A stretch of DNA of 64,000 nt from Cellulosimicrobium funkei. Its GTDB lineage: Bacteria; Actinomycetota; Actinomycetes; Actinomycetales; Cellulomonadaceae. Each line of letters begins with the position of its first letter. Within the stretch, counting starts at the first letter, position 1. This document shows positions 1 to 7,966 of the stretch, one piece after another. The notes beneath the pieces were generated by a model. The model ran no database searches and was not told the origin of the DNA. It was given only the letters and a program-made list of their open reading frames with translations. Made by a program: the position numbers and the translations under genes. The stretch lies in contig NZ_JNBQ01000013.1 of assembly GCF_001019615.1 (NCBI RefSeq), positions 19,080-83,079 of the forward strand. Direction: 5' to 3'.

Positions 1-189
1 CCCGTGGATCGCCGTCGCCTCGGTGGGGATCTCGACACCGGGGTCGAGGAGCCACGTGCGCACGTGCGTCGAGCCGGGCTCGCGCAGCACGAGCGCGGCG
101 GTGACGATCCGGTCGACGTCCACGTCGACGCCCGTGGTCTCGGTGTCGAGACCGAGGAGCGGTCCCGCCGTCCAGGGCGTCGTCGTCAT
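1..189 (-). CDS. 3'-5' exonuclease, DnaQ/DEDDh type (partial, N-terminal part only)
   Basis: Only the first 63 codons lie in the window; the gene runs off the left edge. The reading frame from ATG at 189 opens with exonuclease motif I, LDTETTG at residues 14-20, where Asp15 and Glu17 are the expected metal ligands, and the fragment ends in TAIHG, the usual run-up to motif II of this family. Members remove nucleotides from 3' ends, either as the proofreading subunit of DNA polymerase III or as free-standing nucleases; the fragment cannot separate these. It is divergent from guaB3 across 144 bp. Codon use matches the neighbours. Family assignment is firm; the exact role is unknown. Confidence 0.8.
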   Translation of the reverse strand, partial: MTTTPWTAGPLLGLDTETTGVDVDVDRIVTAALVLREPGSTHVRTWLLDPGVEIPTEATAIHG

Positions 190-321
190 GGTCCACCTCG
201 GGTCTCGCTCGGGTCCCGGTGCTCGTCGCGCCCGGTGCCGCCGGACGTCCCGGCGACGAGCGTCACCCTGCCAGCGCCCACCCACAGGGCGGTCGTGCCG
301 GTGGCGGGTTCGGCCCGCCGG

Positions 322-327
322 TAGGCT
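322..327 (+). promoter_or_regulatory. -10 box of a probable leaderless guaB3 promoter
   Basis: TAGGCT lies 6 nt before the GTG start of guaB3, the spacing expected when transcription begins at the start codon. No Shine-Dalgarno sequence is visible, which fits a leaderless mRNA. No clear -35 box is seen. Confidence 0.5.
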
Positions 328-333
328 GGCCCG

Positions 334-1458
334 GTGAGCAACGAGATCGAGATCGGACGTGGCAAGCGCGGTCGGCGCGCGTTCTCCTTCGACGACGTCG
401 CGGTCGTGCCCTCCCGGCGCACGCGCGACCCGAAGGAGGTGTCGGTCGGCTGGCAGATCGACGCGTACCACTTCGAGCTGCCGATCCTCGCGGCACCCAT
501 GGACTCGGTGATGAGCCCGGCCACGGCCGTCGCGCTCGGCAACCACGGCGGCCTCGGCGTGCTCGACCTCGAGGGCCTGTGGACCCGCTACGACGACCCC
601 ACCGCCCTGCTGGAGGAGATCGCGACCCTCGAGCCGCTCGAGGCGACGCGGCGCATGCAGGAGATCTACGCGGAGCCCATCAAGCCCGACCTCATCACGC
701 AGCGCCTCAAGGAGATCCGCGCCGCGGGCGTCACGGTCGCGGGCGCTCTGTCGCCGCAGCGCACCCAGGAGCACTACCAGACCGTCGTCGACGCGGGCGT
801 CGACCTCTTCGTCATCCGCGGGACGACCGTCTCGGCGGAGCACGTCTCGGGCGTCGCGGAGCCGCTGAACCTCAAGCGGTTCATCTACGAGCTCGACGTC
901 CCGGTCGTCGTCGGTGGTGCCTCCACGTACACCGCGGCGCTGCACCTCATGCGCACGGGCGCCGCCGGCGTCCTCGTCGGCTTCGGCGGTGGGGCCGCGC
1001 ACACCACGCGCGTCTCGCTCGGCATCCACGCGCCGATGGCGACGGCGGTCGCGGACGTCGCGGCCGCGCGCCGCGACTACCTCGACGAGTCGGGCGGCCG
1101 CTACGTGCACGTCATCGCCGACGGCGGCGTCGGCCGCTCGGGCGACCTCGTCAAGGCCGTCGCGTGCGGCGCGGACGCCGTGATGATCGGCGCCGCGCTC
1201 GCGCGGGCCGAGGAGGCGCCGGGCCGAGGCTGGCACTGGGGCTCCGAGGCGCACCACGCGCAGCTCCCGCGCGGCGAGCGCGTGAGCGTCGGCACCGCCG
1301 GGACGCTGGAGGAGATCCTCTTCGGCCCCGGCCGCCAGGCCGACGGCACCCTGAACCTCGTCGGTGCGCTGCGCCGCGCGATGGCGACGACCGGCTACTC
1401 CGACCTCAAGGAGTTCCAGCGCGTCGAGGTCGTCGTCTCGCCGTACCAGCCCCGCTGA
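334..1458 (+). CDS. guaB3: GuaB3-type IMP dehydrogenase family protein
   Basis: A 374-residue (beta/alpha)8 protein of the IMP dehydrogenase family, in the actinobacterial GuaB3 branch. It lacks the CBS domain pair of ordinary IMPDH, which explains its shorter length. Recognisable segments are VVPSRRTR near residue 25, LPILAAPMDSV near 49, and VIADGGVGRSGDLVKA near 262. The loop that carries the catalytic Cys in IMPDH (pattern GxGxGxxCTTR) reads GFGGGAAHTTR, so the Cys is replaced by His. Family members are associated with purine nucleotide metabolism, but catalysis by this version cannot be assumed. GTG start at 334 follows a TAGGCT -10 box. guaA lies 25 kb away, so they are not an operon. 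Confidence 0.9.
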   Translation: MSNEIEIGRGKRGRRAFSFDDVAVVPSRRTRDPKEVSVGWQIDAYHFELPILAAPMDSVMSPATAVALGNHGGLGVLDLEGLWTRYDDPTALLEEIATLEPLEATRRMQEIYAEPIKPDLITQRLKEIRAAGVTVAGALSPQRTQEHYQTVVDAGVDLFVIRGTTVSAEHVSGVAEPLNLKRFIYELDVPVVVGGASTYTAALHLMRTGAAGVLVGFGGGAAHTTRVSLGIHAPMATAVADVAAARRDYLDESGGRYVHVIADGGVGRSGDLVKAVACGADAVMIGAALARAEEAPGRGWHWGSEAHHAQLPRGERVSVGTAGTLEEILFGPGRQADGTLNLVGALRRAMATTGYSDLKEFQRVEVVVSPYQPR

Positions 1459-1466
1459 GCCGCGCC

Positions 1467-2072
1467 GTGACGGGACGGGTCGCGGACGGACCCCGGCTGA
1501 CCCGCGCGGGCGACGGCGTGCCCGACGCGGTGCCGGACGTGGTGCCCGACGGCGGCCGTGCCGGGACGGGCGCGGACGTCGGGTTCGCGGAGGTCGCGGA
1601 CGACGACGTCGAGGCCGTCGTCGCGCTGTGGCGCACGTGCGGGCTCACCCGGCCGTGGAACGACCCGTACCGCGACCTCGCGGACGCGCGGCTGGGGGAG
1701 ACGTCGACGGTGCTCGTGGGCCGGGCGACGCGCGACCTCCCGGGACCGGCGCCCGACGACGGCGAGGCGGGCGGCGCGGTCCGCGCGGGCGAGGTCGTCG
1801 CGTCGGCGATGGCCGGCGTCGACGGGCACCGCGGCTGGCTCTACTACGTGGCCGTCGACCCGCGTCTCCAGGGCATCGGCACGGGGCGTGCCACCGTCGT
1901 CGCGGCGGAGGCGTGGCTCGCCGCGCAGGGGGCGCGGGCGGTGCGGCTCATGGTGCGCTCGACCAACGTCGCCGTCCGCGGCTTCTACGAGCGCCTCGGC
2001 TACGCCGACCAGGAGTGCGTCGTGCTCGGCCGACCGCTCGGCGCGCCGGACGCGCGCGACGCCGGACGATGA
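1467..2072 (+). CDS. GNAT acetyltransferase, YpeA-like
   Basis: About 201 residues ending in a GNAT fold. The core, from the VGFAEV strand to the C terminus, resembles E. coli YpeA: a segment LTRPWNDPYRDL, then MAGVDGHRGWLYYVAV, the acetyl-CoA-binding loop RLQGIGTGRA and the final FYERLGY. The substrate of this family is not known. The GTG at 1467 is the first in-frame start after guaB3 (8 bp after its stop); the first 35 or so residues look like a non-conserved extension, so a downstream GTG near 1518-1545 could be the true start. Its stop overlaps the next start (ATGA), so it is co-translated with a second GNAT gene. Confidence 0.8.
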   Translation: MTGRVADGPRLTRAGDGVPDAVPDVVPDGGRAGTGADVGFAEVADDDVEAVVALWRTCGLTRPWNDPYRDLADARLGETSTVLVGRATRDLPGPAPDDGEAGGAVRAGEVVASAMAGVDGHRGWLYYVAVDPRLQGIGTGRATVVAAEAWLAAQGARAVRLMVRSTNVAVRGFYERLGYADQECVVLGRPLGAPDARDAGR

Positions 2073-3130
2073 CGCCCGGCCCCGCCTGGGCGCCGTCCGC
2101 CGACGACCTGGCCGCGCTGGAGGCCGAGCACCGCGCGCGGGTCCGGGCGCTCGACCCGCTCGTCGCGGTCCCGGACCTGGGCGCGGCCCCGGGGGACGAG
2201 CGCCTGCTCGCCGTCCGGCTCCCCGACGGGTCGAGGGCCGCGGGCCTCGTCACGGTCGGCGACGTCGGCGCCGACTCCTCGGCCGCGCTGTTCCGCCCGC
2301 TGCGCGAGCACCGGCTGCGTGCCCGGGTAGCGGGACCGGACGTCCCGGGCGCGGTGGCGGCGCTCCTCTCGGCGTGGTCAGAGCACGTCGCGCAGGACCC
2401 GGGCACGCCGCCCGACGGCGACGGCGTGCCCCAGGTGGGACCTGCTCCGCGCGACCACGGGAGGATGCTGCTCTGGCCGAGCCGGGACGTCGGGGCGGTC
2501 GCGGCGCTCGCCGCGCACGGCATGCGCCCGACCGTGCACCTCGCCGCGCGCCGCGGGACGGCGCCGGGTGCGGAAGGGCACGGTCCGGCAGGCCTGGTGG
2601 TGCGTGACGCGACGCCCGACGACGTCCCGGCGCTCGTCGAGCACCAGCTCGCCGAGCTCGCGTACGACGAGCTCGTGGGCGCCGCCCGGGTGCGGCCCGG
2701 AGCCCGGGAGCACCTCGCGACCCAGGTCGCGGGTGCCGTGGCGAACCCGGCCACGACGTTCCTCGTCGCGACGGCGCCGCCGACGGACGTCCGCGGGACC
2801 GGGGACCGGGCCGAGGAGGTGCTGGGCGTCGTCGCGGTCGAGCCGCCGGAGCGGTCGGGGGCGGTCGCCGGGACGGTCACGACCAGGCCGGTCTCCTACC
2901 TCGTGCTGCTGCACGTGACAGGCGCCGCACGCGGCGCCGGGGTCGGCGGCACGCTCGTCGACGCGGCGCTCGCGCGCGTCCGGGACCGCGTCGGGGAGGA
3001 CGCGGTCGTGCTCGTGCACCACGGCGTCCTCAACCCGCTCTCGGCACCCTTCTGGGCGCGCCGGGGCTTCCGCCCCGTGCTCACGACCTGGGAGCTCCCC
3101 GTCTCGGGCACTGTCGGTCCGACGACGTAG
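2069..3130 (+). CDS. GNAT acetyltransferase with divergent N-terminal half
   Basis: 353 residues. The C-terminal half is a GNAT domain: it opens with LVVRDATPDDVPALVEHQ near residue 172 and has the acetyl-CoA loop GAARGAGVGGTLVDAAL near 290 followed by FWARRGFRP. The N-terminal half (to about residue 165) is Ala/Gly rich and ends with WPSRDVGAVAALAAHGM, which looks like a degenerate second GNAT half, so this may be a tandem GNAT with one active domain. ATG at 2069 overlaps the previous stop by 4 bp. Substrate unknown. Confidence 0.75.
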   Translation: MTPGPAWAPSADDLAALEAEHRARVRALDPLVAVPDLGAAPGDERLLAVRLPDGSRAAGLVTVGDVGADSSAALFRPLREHRLRARVAGPDVPGAVAALLSAWSEHVAQDPGTPPDGDGVPQVGPAPRDHGRMLLWPSRDVGAVAALAAHGMRPTVHLAARRGTAPGAEGHGPAGLVVRDATPDDVPALVEHQLAELAYDELVGAARVRPGAREHLATQVAGAVANPATTFLVATAPPTDVRGTGDRAEEVLGVVAVEPPERSGAVAGTVTTRPVSYLVLLHVTGAARGAGVGGTLVDAALARVRDRVGEDAVVLVHHGVLNPLSAPFWARRGFRPVLTTWELPVSGTVGPTT

Positions 3131-3133
3131 CCT
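3128..3133 (+). promoter_or_regulatory. -10 box of a probable leaderless promoter
   Basis: TAGCCT sits 6 nt before the ATG at 3140 and overlaps the stop codon (TAG, 3128-3130) of the upstream GNAT gene. There is no Shine-Dalgarno sequence. Confidence 0.45.
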
Positions 3134-3139
3134 GTCCCC

Positions 3140-4783
3140 ATGACGAGCTCATCCGGCACCCCCGGCACCGGTCCTGGCGAGGGCGCCGCGCTGGACGGCC
3201 CGATCGACCCCGAGAACCCGGCCGCGACCTACGTGCTCGAGCCCGAGGTCGTCGCCCCCCTCGCGCAGCGCGTCGTCACGGGCAACGAGGCGGGCATGCA
3301 CCGCTCCGTCCTGCCGTTCACGGGTGCGCCGCTCGCCGCGTTCCCGGTGTCCTCCGTCGAGGACGTCGCGCGAGCGGTCGACCGGGCACGGGCGGCCCAG
3401 CCCGCCTGGGCGGCGCGCTCCGTCCGGGAGCGCGCGGCCGTGCTGCGCCGCTTCGGCGAGCTCGTGCTCGCGCGGCAGTCGGACGGGCTCGACCTCATCC
3501 AGATGGAGTCCGGCAAGTCGCGGCGCAGCGCGTTCGAGGAGGTCGCGGACGTCGCGATCCTCACGCGCCACTACGCCCGGCGCGGGCCCGGCTACCTCGC
3601 CGACCGCCGCGCGCCGGGCATGCTGCCCGTGCTGACGGGCACGCGCGTGCACCGTCGCCCGGTGGGCGTCGTCGGCGTGATCGCACCGTGGAACTACCCG
3701 CTGACGCTCGCGTTCGCCGAGGCCGTGCCCGCGCTCGTGGCGGGGAACGCCGTCGTGCTCAAGCCCGACCCGCAGACGACGCTCACCGCGCTGTGGGGCG
3801 CCGAGCTGCTCGAGGAGGCGGGGCTGCCTGCCGACCTGTTCCTCGTCGTCGCGGGCGGCGGCGACGTCGGGGCGGCGGTGACCGACCACGTCGACCACAT
3901 CGCGTTCACCGGCTCGACGGCGACGGGCCGCAAGGTCGCCGCGCGCGCGGGGGAGCGGCTCATCGGCGCGACCCTCGAGCTCGGCGGCAAGAACCCCCTC
4001 TACGTCGCGGCGGACGCCGACGTGCGCGCCGCGGCGCGCGGCGCGGTCCGCGCGTGCTTCTCCAACTCGGGCCAGCTCTGCGTCTCGATCGAGCGGATCG
4101 TGCTGCACGAGGACGTCGCCGACGCCTTCCTCGACGAGTTCGTGCCGCTCGTCCGCGAGATGCGCCTCGGGGCCGGGCTCGACTACTCCGCCGACATGGG
4201 GTCGCTCACGTCGCAGGCGCAGCTCGACCGCGTCGTCGCGCACGTCGAGGACGCCATCGCGCGCGGGGCACGCGTCCTCGCGGGCGGCGTGCACCGTGCG
4301 GACATCGGACCGTGGTTCTACGCGCCCACGGTCCTGGACGACGTGCCCGACGACGCCGCGTGCGCCCGGGAGGAGACGTTCGGCCCGGTCGTGTCGGTGC
4401 GGCGGGTCGCGAGCGACGACGAGGCCGTCCGCGTCATGAACGACTCGGAGCTCGGGCTCAACGCGAGCGTGTGGACGCGCGACGTCGCGCGGGGCCGCCG
4501 GATCGCGGCCCGCGTGGAGGCCGGGACCGTCAACGTCAACGACGGCTACTCCGCCGCCTGGGGTTCGGTCGGCGCGCCGATGGGCGGGTTCAAGGCGTCC
4601 GGCCTCGGGCGTCGGCACGGCCGCGAGGGGATCGAGGCGCTCACGGAGGCGCAGACGATCTCCGTGCAGCGCGGCGCCAACCAGGGCCTTACGCTCGACA
4701 CGCTCTACGGGATCGGCGGCGAGCTCCCCAGCAAGGTGCTCACGACCGCGCTCGACGCGATGCGGAGGCTGCGCCTGCCCTGA
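3140..4783 (+). CDS. succinate-semialdehyde dehydrogenase, NADP+-dependent type
   Basis: 547-residue aldehyde dehydrogenase, slightly longer than the usual 480-520 because of an N-terminal extension. The sequence shows GVIAPWNYPLTLAF (cofactor pocket Asn), GSTATGRKVAARAG, the general-base motif LELGGKNP, and the nucleophile region FSNSGQLCVSIER whose Cys forms the thiohemiacetal. The nearest remembered relatives are the actinobacterial succinate-semialdehyde dehydrogenases (GabD2 type) that oxidise succinate semialdehyde to succinate; related enzymes act on other aldehydes, so substrate is inferred. No GABA transaminase lies nearby. It converges with the following SanA-like gene across a GC hairpin. 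Confidence 0.85.
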   Translation: MTSSSGTPGTGPGEGAALDGPIDPENPAATYVLEPEVVAPLAQRVVTGNEAGMHRSVLPFTGAPLAAFPVSSVEDVARAVDRARAAQPAWAARSVRERAAVLRRFGELVLARQSDGLDLIQMESGKSRRSAFEEVADVAILTRHYARRGPGYLADRRAPGMLPVLTGTRVHRRPVGVVGVIAPWNYPLTLAFAEAVPALVAGNAVVLKPDPQTTLTALWGAELLEEAGLPADLFLVVAGGGDVGAAVTDHVDHIAFTGSTATGRKVAARAGERLIGATLELGGKNPLYVAADADVRAAARGAVRACFSNSGQLCVSIERIVLHEDVADAFLDEFVPLVREMRLGAGLDYSADMGSLTSQAQLDRVVAHVEDAIARGARVLAGGVHRADIGPWFYAPTVLDDVPDDAACAREETFGPVVSVRRVASDDEAVRVMNDSELGLNASVWTRDVARGRRIAARVEAGTVNVNDGYSAAWGSVGAPMGGFKASGLGRRHGREGIEALTEAQTISVQRGANQGLTLDTLYGIGGELPSKVLTTALDAMRRLRLP

Positions 4784-4784
4784 C

Positions 4785-4809
4785 CGCGCCGCCGGCGTGC
4801 CGCGGCGCG
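4785..4809. terminator. GC-rich hairpin between convergent genes
   Basis: Perfect 8-bp arms (4785-4792 and 4802-4809) around a 9-nt loop, 1 bp after the stop of the dehydrogenase and just before the stop of the opposing gene. No U tract, as is common in actinobacteria. Confidence 0.4.
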
Positions 4810-4812
4810 TCC

Positions 4813-5499
4813 TCAGCGGCGCACGGCGTCGAGCACGGCCTTCGTCGCCGCGGGCACCTCGCGGACGCGGTAGAGCACGGCCTTCCACGGCTCCACGCTC
4901 GCCGCGCTGACCCCGATCCCGACGGCGTCGAGGCCCGCGACGCGGCACGAGAAGAGCGTGCGCGGCAGGTGGTAGCCCTGCGTGACGACCACGGCCGTGC
5001 CGACGCCGAACTCCGACACCGCGCGCGTGCACGTCGCGTGCGTGTCGAAGCCCTCGCGGTCGAGCAGGATCGCGTCGTCCGGGACGCCCCGGTCGAGCAG
5101 CCACGCGCGCATCGACTCGGGCTCGTCGTAGTCGTCGTGCGCGTCGCCGCTCACGAGGACGACGGGCGCGACGCCACGGGAGTACAGCTCCGCGGCCGCG
5201 TCGAGCCGACGGCGCAGGTACGTGGACGGCGACCCGTCGGGTCGCAACCCCGCGCCCGGGACGACGATCGCGTCGCTCGGCGGCGCGTCGGCCGGGTCGG
5301 CGACGTGCGCGCGCCCGACGCCCTGCACGACGGCGAACGGCGCCAGCACGAGCACCGCCAGACCGGCCGCGACCCAGACCGTCGCGCGCCGCCGCCGCGA
5401 CCAGCGCGGGCGACGCCGCAGCGACCGACCGGAGGACCGCGCCACCGACGGGGACGCGTCGGACGGGGAAGAGGCGGGCGGCGCCGGTTCGTCGGTCAC
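4813..5499 (-). CDS. SanA/YdcF family (DUF218) membrane-anchored protein
   Basis: 228 residues. A basic N terminus (about 40 residues, Arg rich) is followed by one transmembrane segment at about 43-65, so the rest faces the outside. The globular part has the family hallmarks DAIVVPGAG near 78, LRRRLDAAAELY, VLVSGD near 115, and VVTQGYHLPRTLF near 172. In E. coli SanA and YdcF are linked to envelope barrier function, but the biochemical activity is not settled. The upstream minus-strand gene ends at 5628 and the 128 bp between them holds repeats that may terminate transcription. Confidence 0.8.
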   Translation of the reverse strand: MTDEPAPPASSPSDASPSVARSSGRSLRRRPRWSRRRRATVWVAAGLAVLVLAPFAVVQGVGRAHVADPADAPPSDAIVVPGAGLRPDGSPSTYLRRRLDAAAELYSRGVAPVVLVSGDAHDDYDEPESMRAWLLDRGVPDDAILLDREGFDTHATCTRAVSEFGVGTAVVVTQGYHLPRTLFSCRVAGLDAVGIGVSAASVEPWKAVLYRVREVPAATKAVLDAVRR

Positions 5500-5547
5500 G
5501 GCCCGACCCTAGCGCTGCCGGGGCGTCGAGCGAGCGATCGTGGCCGA

Positions 5548-5611
5548 CCGAGCAGGCGATCGTGTCCCGTCCGCCGTCCAGGACGGACCGGGACTACCAC
5601 CTGCTCGGCAC
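5548..5611. repeat. intergenic inverted repeat, GAGCAGGYGATCGTG family
   Basis: CCGAGCAGGCGATCGTG at 5548-5564 faces an imperfect inverted copy, CCACCTGCTCGGCAC at 5597-5611. A related copy is found at 23255-23274. Both sit downstream of genes. The element could form a stem and serve as terminator, or be a dispersed intergenic repeat. Confidence 0.45.
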
Positions 5612-5627
5612 GTTCCGGGGGAGAGAG

Positions 5628-6599
5628 TCAGGCGAGGGCGGCGAGCTCGTCGGTGAGGTTCGCGCGGGCGCGGTCCTCCCACAGCGTGGCGCCCTGCGGG
5701 GTGCGGAAGAGCGCACCGCCCGCGAGCAGGCCGCGCAGGACGGCGGCGCGACCGGTGCGGAAGGCGTCGTCGGGCACGTGCGCGTACTCGGCGCGGACCT
5801 GCCGGACGTAGCGCGTGTACCGGTCCGGCGCGGAGCCGAGGATCGCGAGGTCGGCGTCGGACACGAGCGCGCCCGGCCCGTCGCCCGCCGCGGGGGAGTG
5901 GTCCGTCGTCACGAGCACGAGCCGGACGACCTCCGCCACGGCCGCGGCGTCGAGGTGGCCCGCGAGCCGGGCTTCCGCCAGGTCGGCGGACCGTTCCTCG
6001 TCGCGACCCGCCTCGCCGTCGTGCACGGCGTCGTGGAACCACAGCGCGAGCTGGGTCACCGCGGTGCTCCCCGGCGCGTCGAGCGAGCCGTCGTCCGTCG
6101 GCCTGCCCGACGCCGCACCGCCGCCCGCCCGCCCGGGCGCAGCGACGTCGTCGGGCACCCCGGGCGCGCGCCCCTCCAGGAGGGCGAGCGAGTCGAGCGC
6201 GTGCACCAGGTGCTCGGGCCCGTGGTAGACGCGGTGCGGCTCGTGCCAGCGCTCGACGAGGTCCACGCCGACGTCCCGGGCACCGGGCAGCAGTGCGTCC
6301 CAGCGGGCGAGCAACGCGTCGGCCTTCGCCGCGCGCCGCGCACGGCCCGGCACGCGCAGCCCGGACGACCCGAGCCTCCGGGCGAGCTCGCGCCCGCCGA
6401 CGGGGACGGCACCCGCCGCCACGGCGACGTCGTACCGCTCGGCGGCGACGTCGTAGTGGTCGAGGTCGAACGCGCGGCGGCTCACGCCGATCGAGGCCGC
6501 GAACGCGTGCAGCTCCGCCAGCGAGGCGTCCGACACGAGATGGCTGAACAGCGTCCCGTGCGCGGGCCACGCGGGCGGGTCGATGAGAACGGTCACCAC
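5628..6599 (-). CDS. DUF4031 domain fused to an HD-type phosphohydrolase-like domain
   Basis: 323 residues in two parts. Residues 1 to about 90 are a DUF4031 domain, recognised by VLIDPPAWPAHGTLFSHLVSD at the N terminus and LDHYDVAAERYD. From about residue 100 a helical domain follows with VERWHEPHRVYHGPEHLVHAL and ALWFHDAVHD: the H..HD pattern of a metal-dependent HD hydrolase. A Gly/Ala/Pro-rich linker interrupts the HD domain near 150-175. DUF4031 also occurs as a stand-alone protein; its function is unknown. The HD half suggests nucleotide or phosphate-ester hydrolysis but no substrate can be named. Confidence 0.8.
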   Translation of the reverse strand: MVTVLIDPPAWPAHGTLFSHLVSDASLAELHAFAASIGVSRRAFDLDHYDVAAERYDVAVAAGAVPVGGRELARRLGSSGLRVPGRARRAAKADALLARWDALLPGARDVGVDLVERWHEPHRVYHGPEHLVHALDSLALLEGRAPGVPDDVAAPGRAGGGAASGRPTDDGSLDAPGSTAVTQLALWFHDAVHDGEAGRDEERSADLAEARLAGHLDAAAVAEVVRLVLVTTDHSPAAGDGPGALVSDADLAILGSAPDRYTRYVRQVRAEYAHVPDDAFRTGRAAVLRGLLAGGALFRTPQGATLWEDRARANLTDELAALA

Positions 6600-6611
6600 C
6601 CGAGCATGCCA

Positions 6612-6653
6612 CCGGCCGGCGAGCCGACGCGCGGGCGTCGGCTCACCGGCCGG
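6612..6653 (-). terminator. strong hairpin downstream of ackA
   Basis: Arms 6612-6630 and 6635-6653 pair over 19 positions with one mismatch (6620 with 6645) and a 4-nt loop. It lies about 55 bp after the ackA stop, ending the xfp-pta-ackA operon, and just upstream of the DUF4031-HD start. Confidence 0.65.
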
Positions 6654-6706
6654 GGAGCGACCTGAGCCGCGTAGGTGTCACCCGGAGGAGCCCGGGCGTG
6701 CGGGGA

Positions 6707-7966
6707 TCAGCCGGCGCGCGAGGCCGCCTCGACGACCTCGACCGACTGGCGCGCGATGGCGAGCTCCTCCATCGTCGGGACCACCATGACGAGCGTGCTC
6801 GTCCAGTCCGGCGAGATGACGCGCGGCTCGCCGGAGTCGACGGCGTTGCGGTCCGGGTCGACGGCGAGGCCGAGCGGCTCGAGCCCCTCGACGACGGCGG
6901 CGCGCACCTCGGCGTCGTGCTCGCCGACGCCCGCGGTGAAGGCGACGACGTCCACGCGGCCCAGCACGGCGGCGTACGCGCCGACGTACTTGCGCAGCCG
7001 GTGGATGTACACGTCGAACGCGAGGCGGGCACCCTCGTGGCCGGCCTCCATGAGCCGGTGCAGCTCGCGGAAGTCGTTCACGCCGGACAGCCCCTTGACG
7101 CCCGAGCGCTTGTTGAACAGGTCGTCGATCTCGTCGATGCTCATGCCCGCGTTGCGCGCGAGGTGGAACACGACCGCGGGGTCGATGTCGCCCGTGCGCG
7201 TGCCCATGACGAGGCCCTCGAGCGGGGTGAGGCCCATCGACGTCTCGACCGGCACACCGCCCTTGACGGCCGACGCCGAGGCGCCGTTGCCGAGGTGCAG
7301 GACGATCGTGTTGAGACCCTCGATCCGGCGCCCGAGGACGCGCGCGACCTTCCCGGACACGTACTGGTGGCTCGTGCCGTGGGCGCCGTAGCGGCGGATC
7401 GCATACTTCTCGGCGACCTCGGCGTCCAGGGCGTACGTCGCGACGTGCTGCGGCAGCCGCTGGAAGAACGCGGTGTCGAACACCGCGACGTGCGGCACGT
7501 CGCCGAGCAGCGACCGCGCGACCTCGATGCCCTTGACGTTCGCCGGGTTGTGCAGCGGCGCGAGCGGGGACAGCGAGCGGATCCGCTCGAGCACGCCGTC
7601 GTCGACGAGGACCGGGTCGGCGAACAGCGAGCCGCCCTGCACGACGCGGTGCCCCACCGCGTACACGTCGGCGTCCGAGAGCGTCGGGCCGACCTCGTCG
7701 AACATGCTCAGCGCGATGCGCAGCGCGTGCCCGTGGTCCGCGACGGGCTCCTCGCGCGTCGTCGTGTTCCCGGCGAACCGGTGCTTGATGATCCCGGACT
7801 CCTCGCCGATGCGCTCGATCGTGCCCGCGGCGATCGCCTCGCCGCCGACGGGGTTGACGAGCTGGTACTTGAGCGAGGACGACCCCGAGTTCATGACGAG
7901 CACGGACCCGTGCGCGCCGTACGCGCTGTAGGGGTTGGGGCGCTCGCCCTCGGGCAGGATCGTCAT
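6707..7966 (-). CDS. ackA: acetate kinase
   Basis: 419 residues. Converts acetyl phosphate and ADP to acetate and ATP in the cytoplasm. The actin-fold motifs are intact: VLVMNSGSSSLKYQLV near 23, HRVVQGG, VFDTAFFQ, GAHGTSHQYV near 200, LHLGNGASASAV and MGTRTGDIDP. An N-terminal extension of about 20 residues precedes the usual start of the family. The ATG overlaps the pta stop (ATGA at 7963-7966), so it is the third gene of the translationally coupled xfp-pta-ackA operon and completes the phosphoketolase route from sugar phosphate to acetate plus ATP. Confidence 0.96.
   Translation of the reverse strand: MTILPEGERPNPYSAYGAHGSVLVMNSGSSSLKYQLVNPVGGEAIAAGTIERIGEESGIIKHRFAGNTTTREEPVADHGHALRIALSMFDEVGPTLSDADVYAVGHRVVQGGSLFADPVLVDDGVLERIRSLSPLAPLHNPANVKGIEVARSLLGDVPHVAVFDTAFFQRLPQHVATYALDAEVAEKYAIRRYGAHGTSHQYVSGKVARVLGRRIEGLNTIVLHLGNGASASAVKGGVPVETSMGLTPLEGLVMGTRTGDIDPAVVFHLARNAGMSIDEIDDLFNKRSGVKGLSGVNDFRELHRLMEAGHEGARLAFDVYIHRLRKYVGAYAAVLGRVDVVAFTAGVGEHDAEVRAAVVEGLEPLGLAVDPDRNAVDSGEPRVISPDWTSTLVMVVPTMEELAIARQSVEVVEAASRAG

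Noticed and set aside
219..2072. A 617-codon frame overlapping guaB3 in another phase
   Set aside because: Only its last 200 codons have protein-like sequence (the YpeA-like GNAT); the part over guaB3 is Arg/Ala/Gly/Pro nonsense typical of GC-rich shadow frames.
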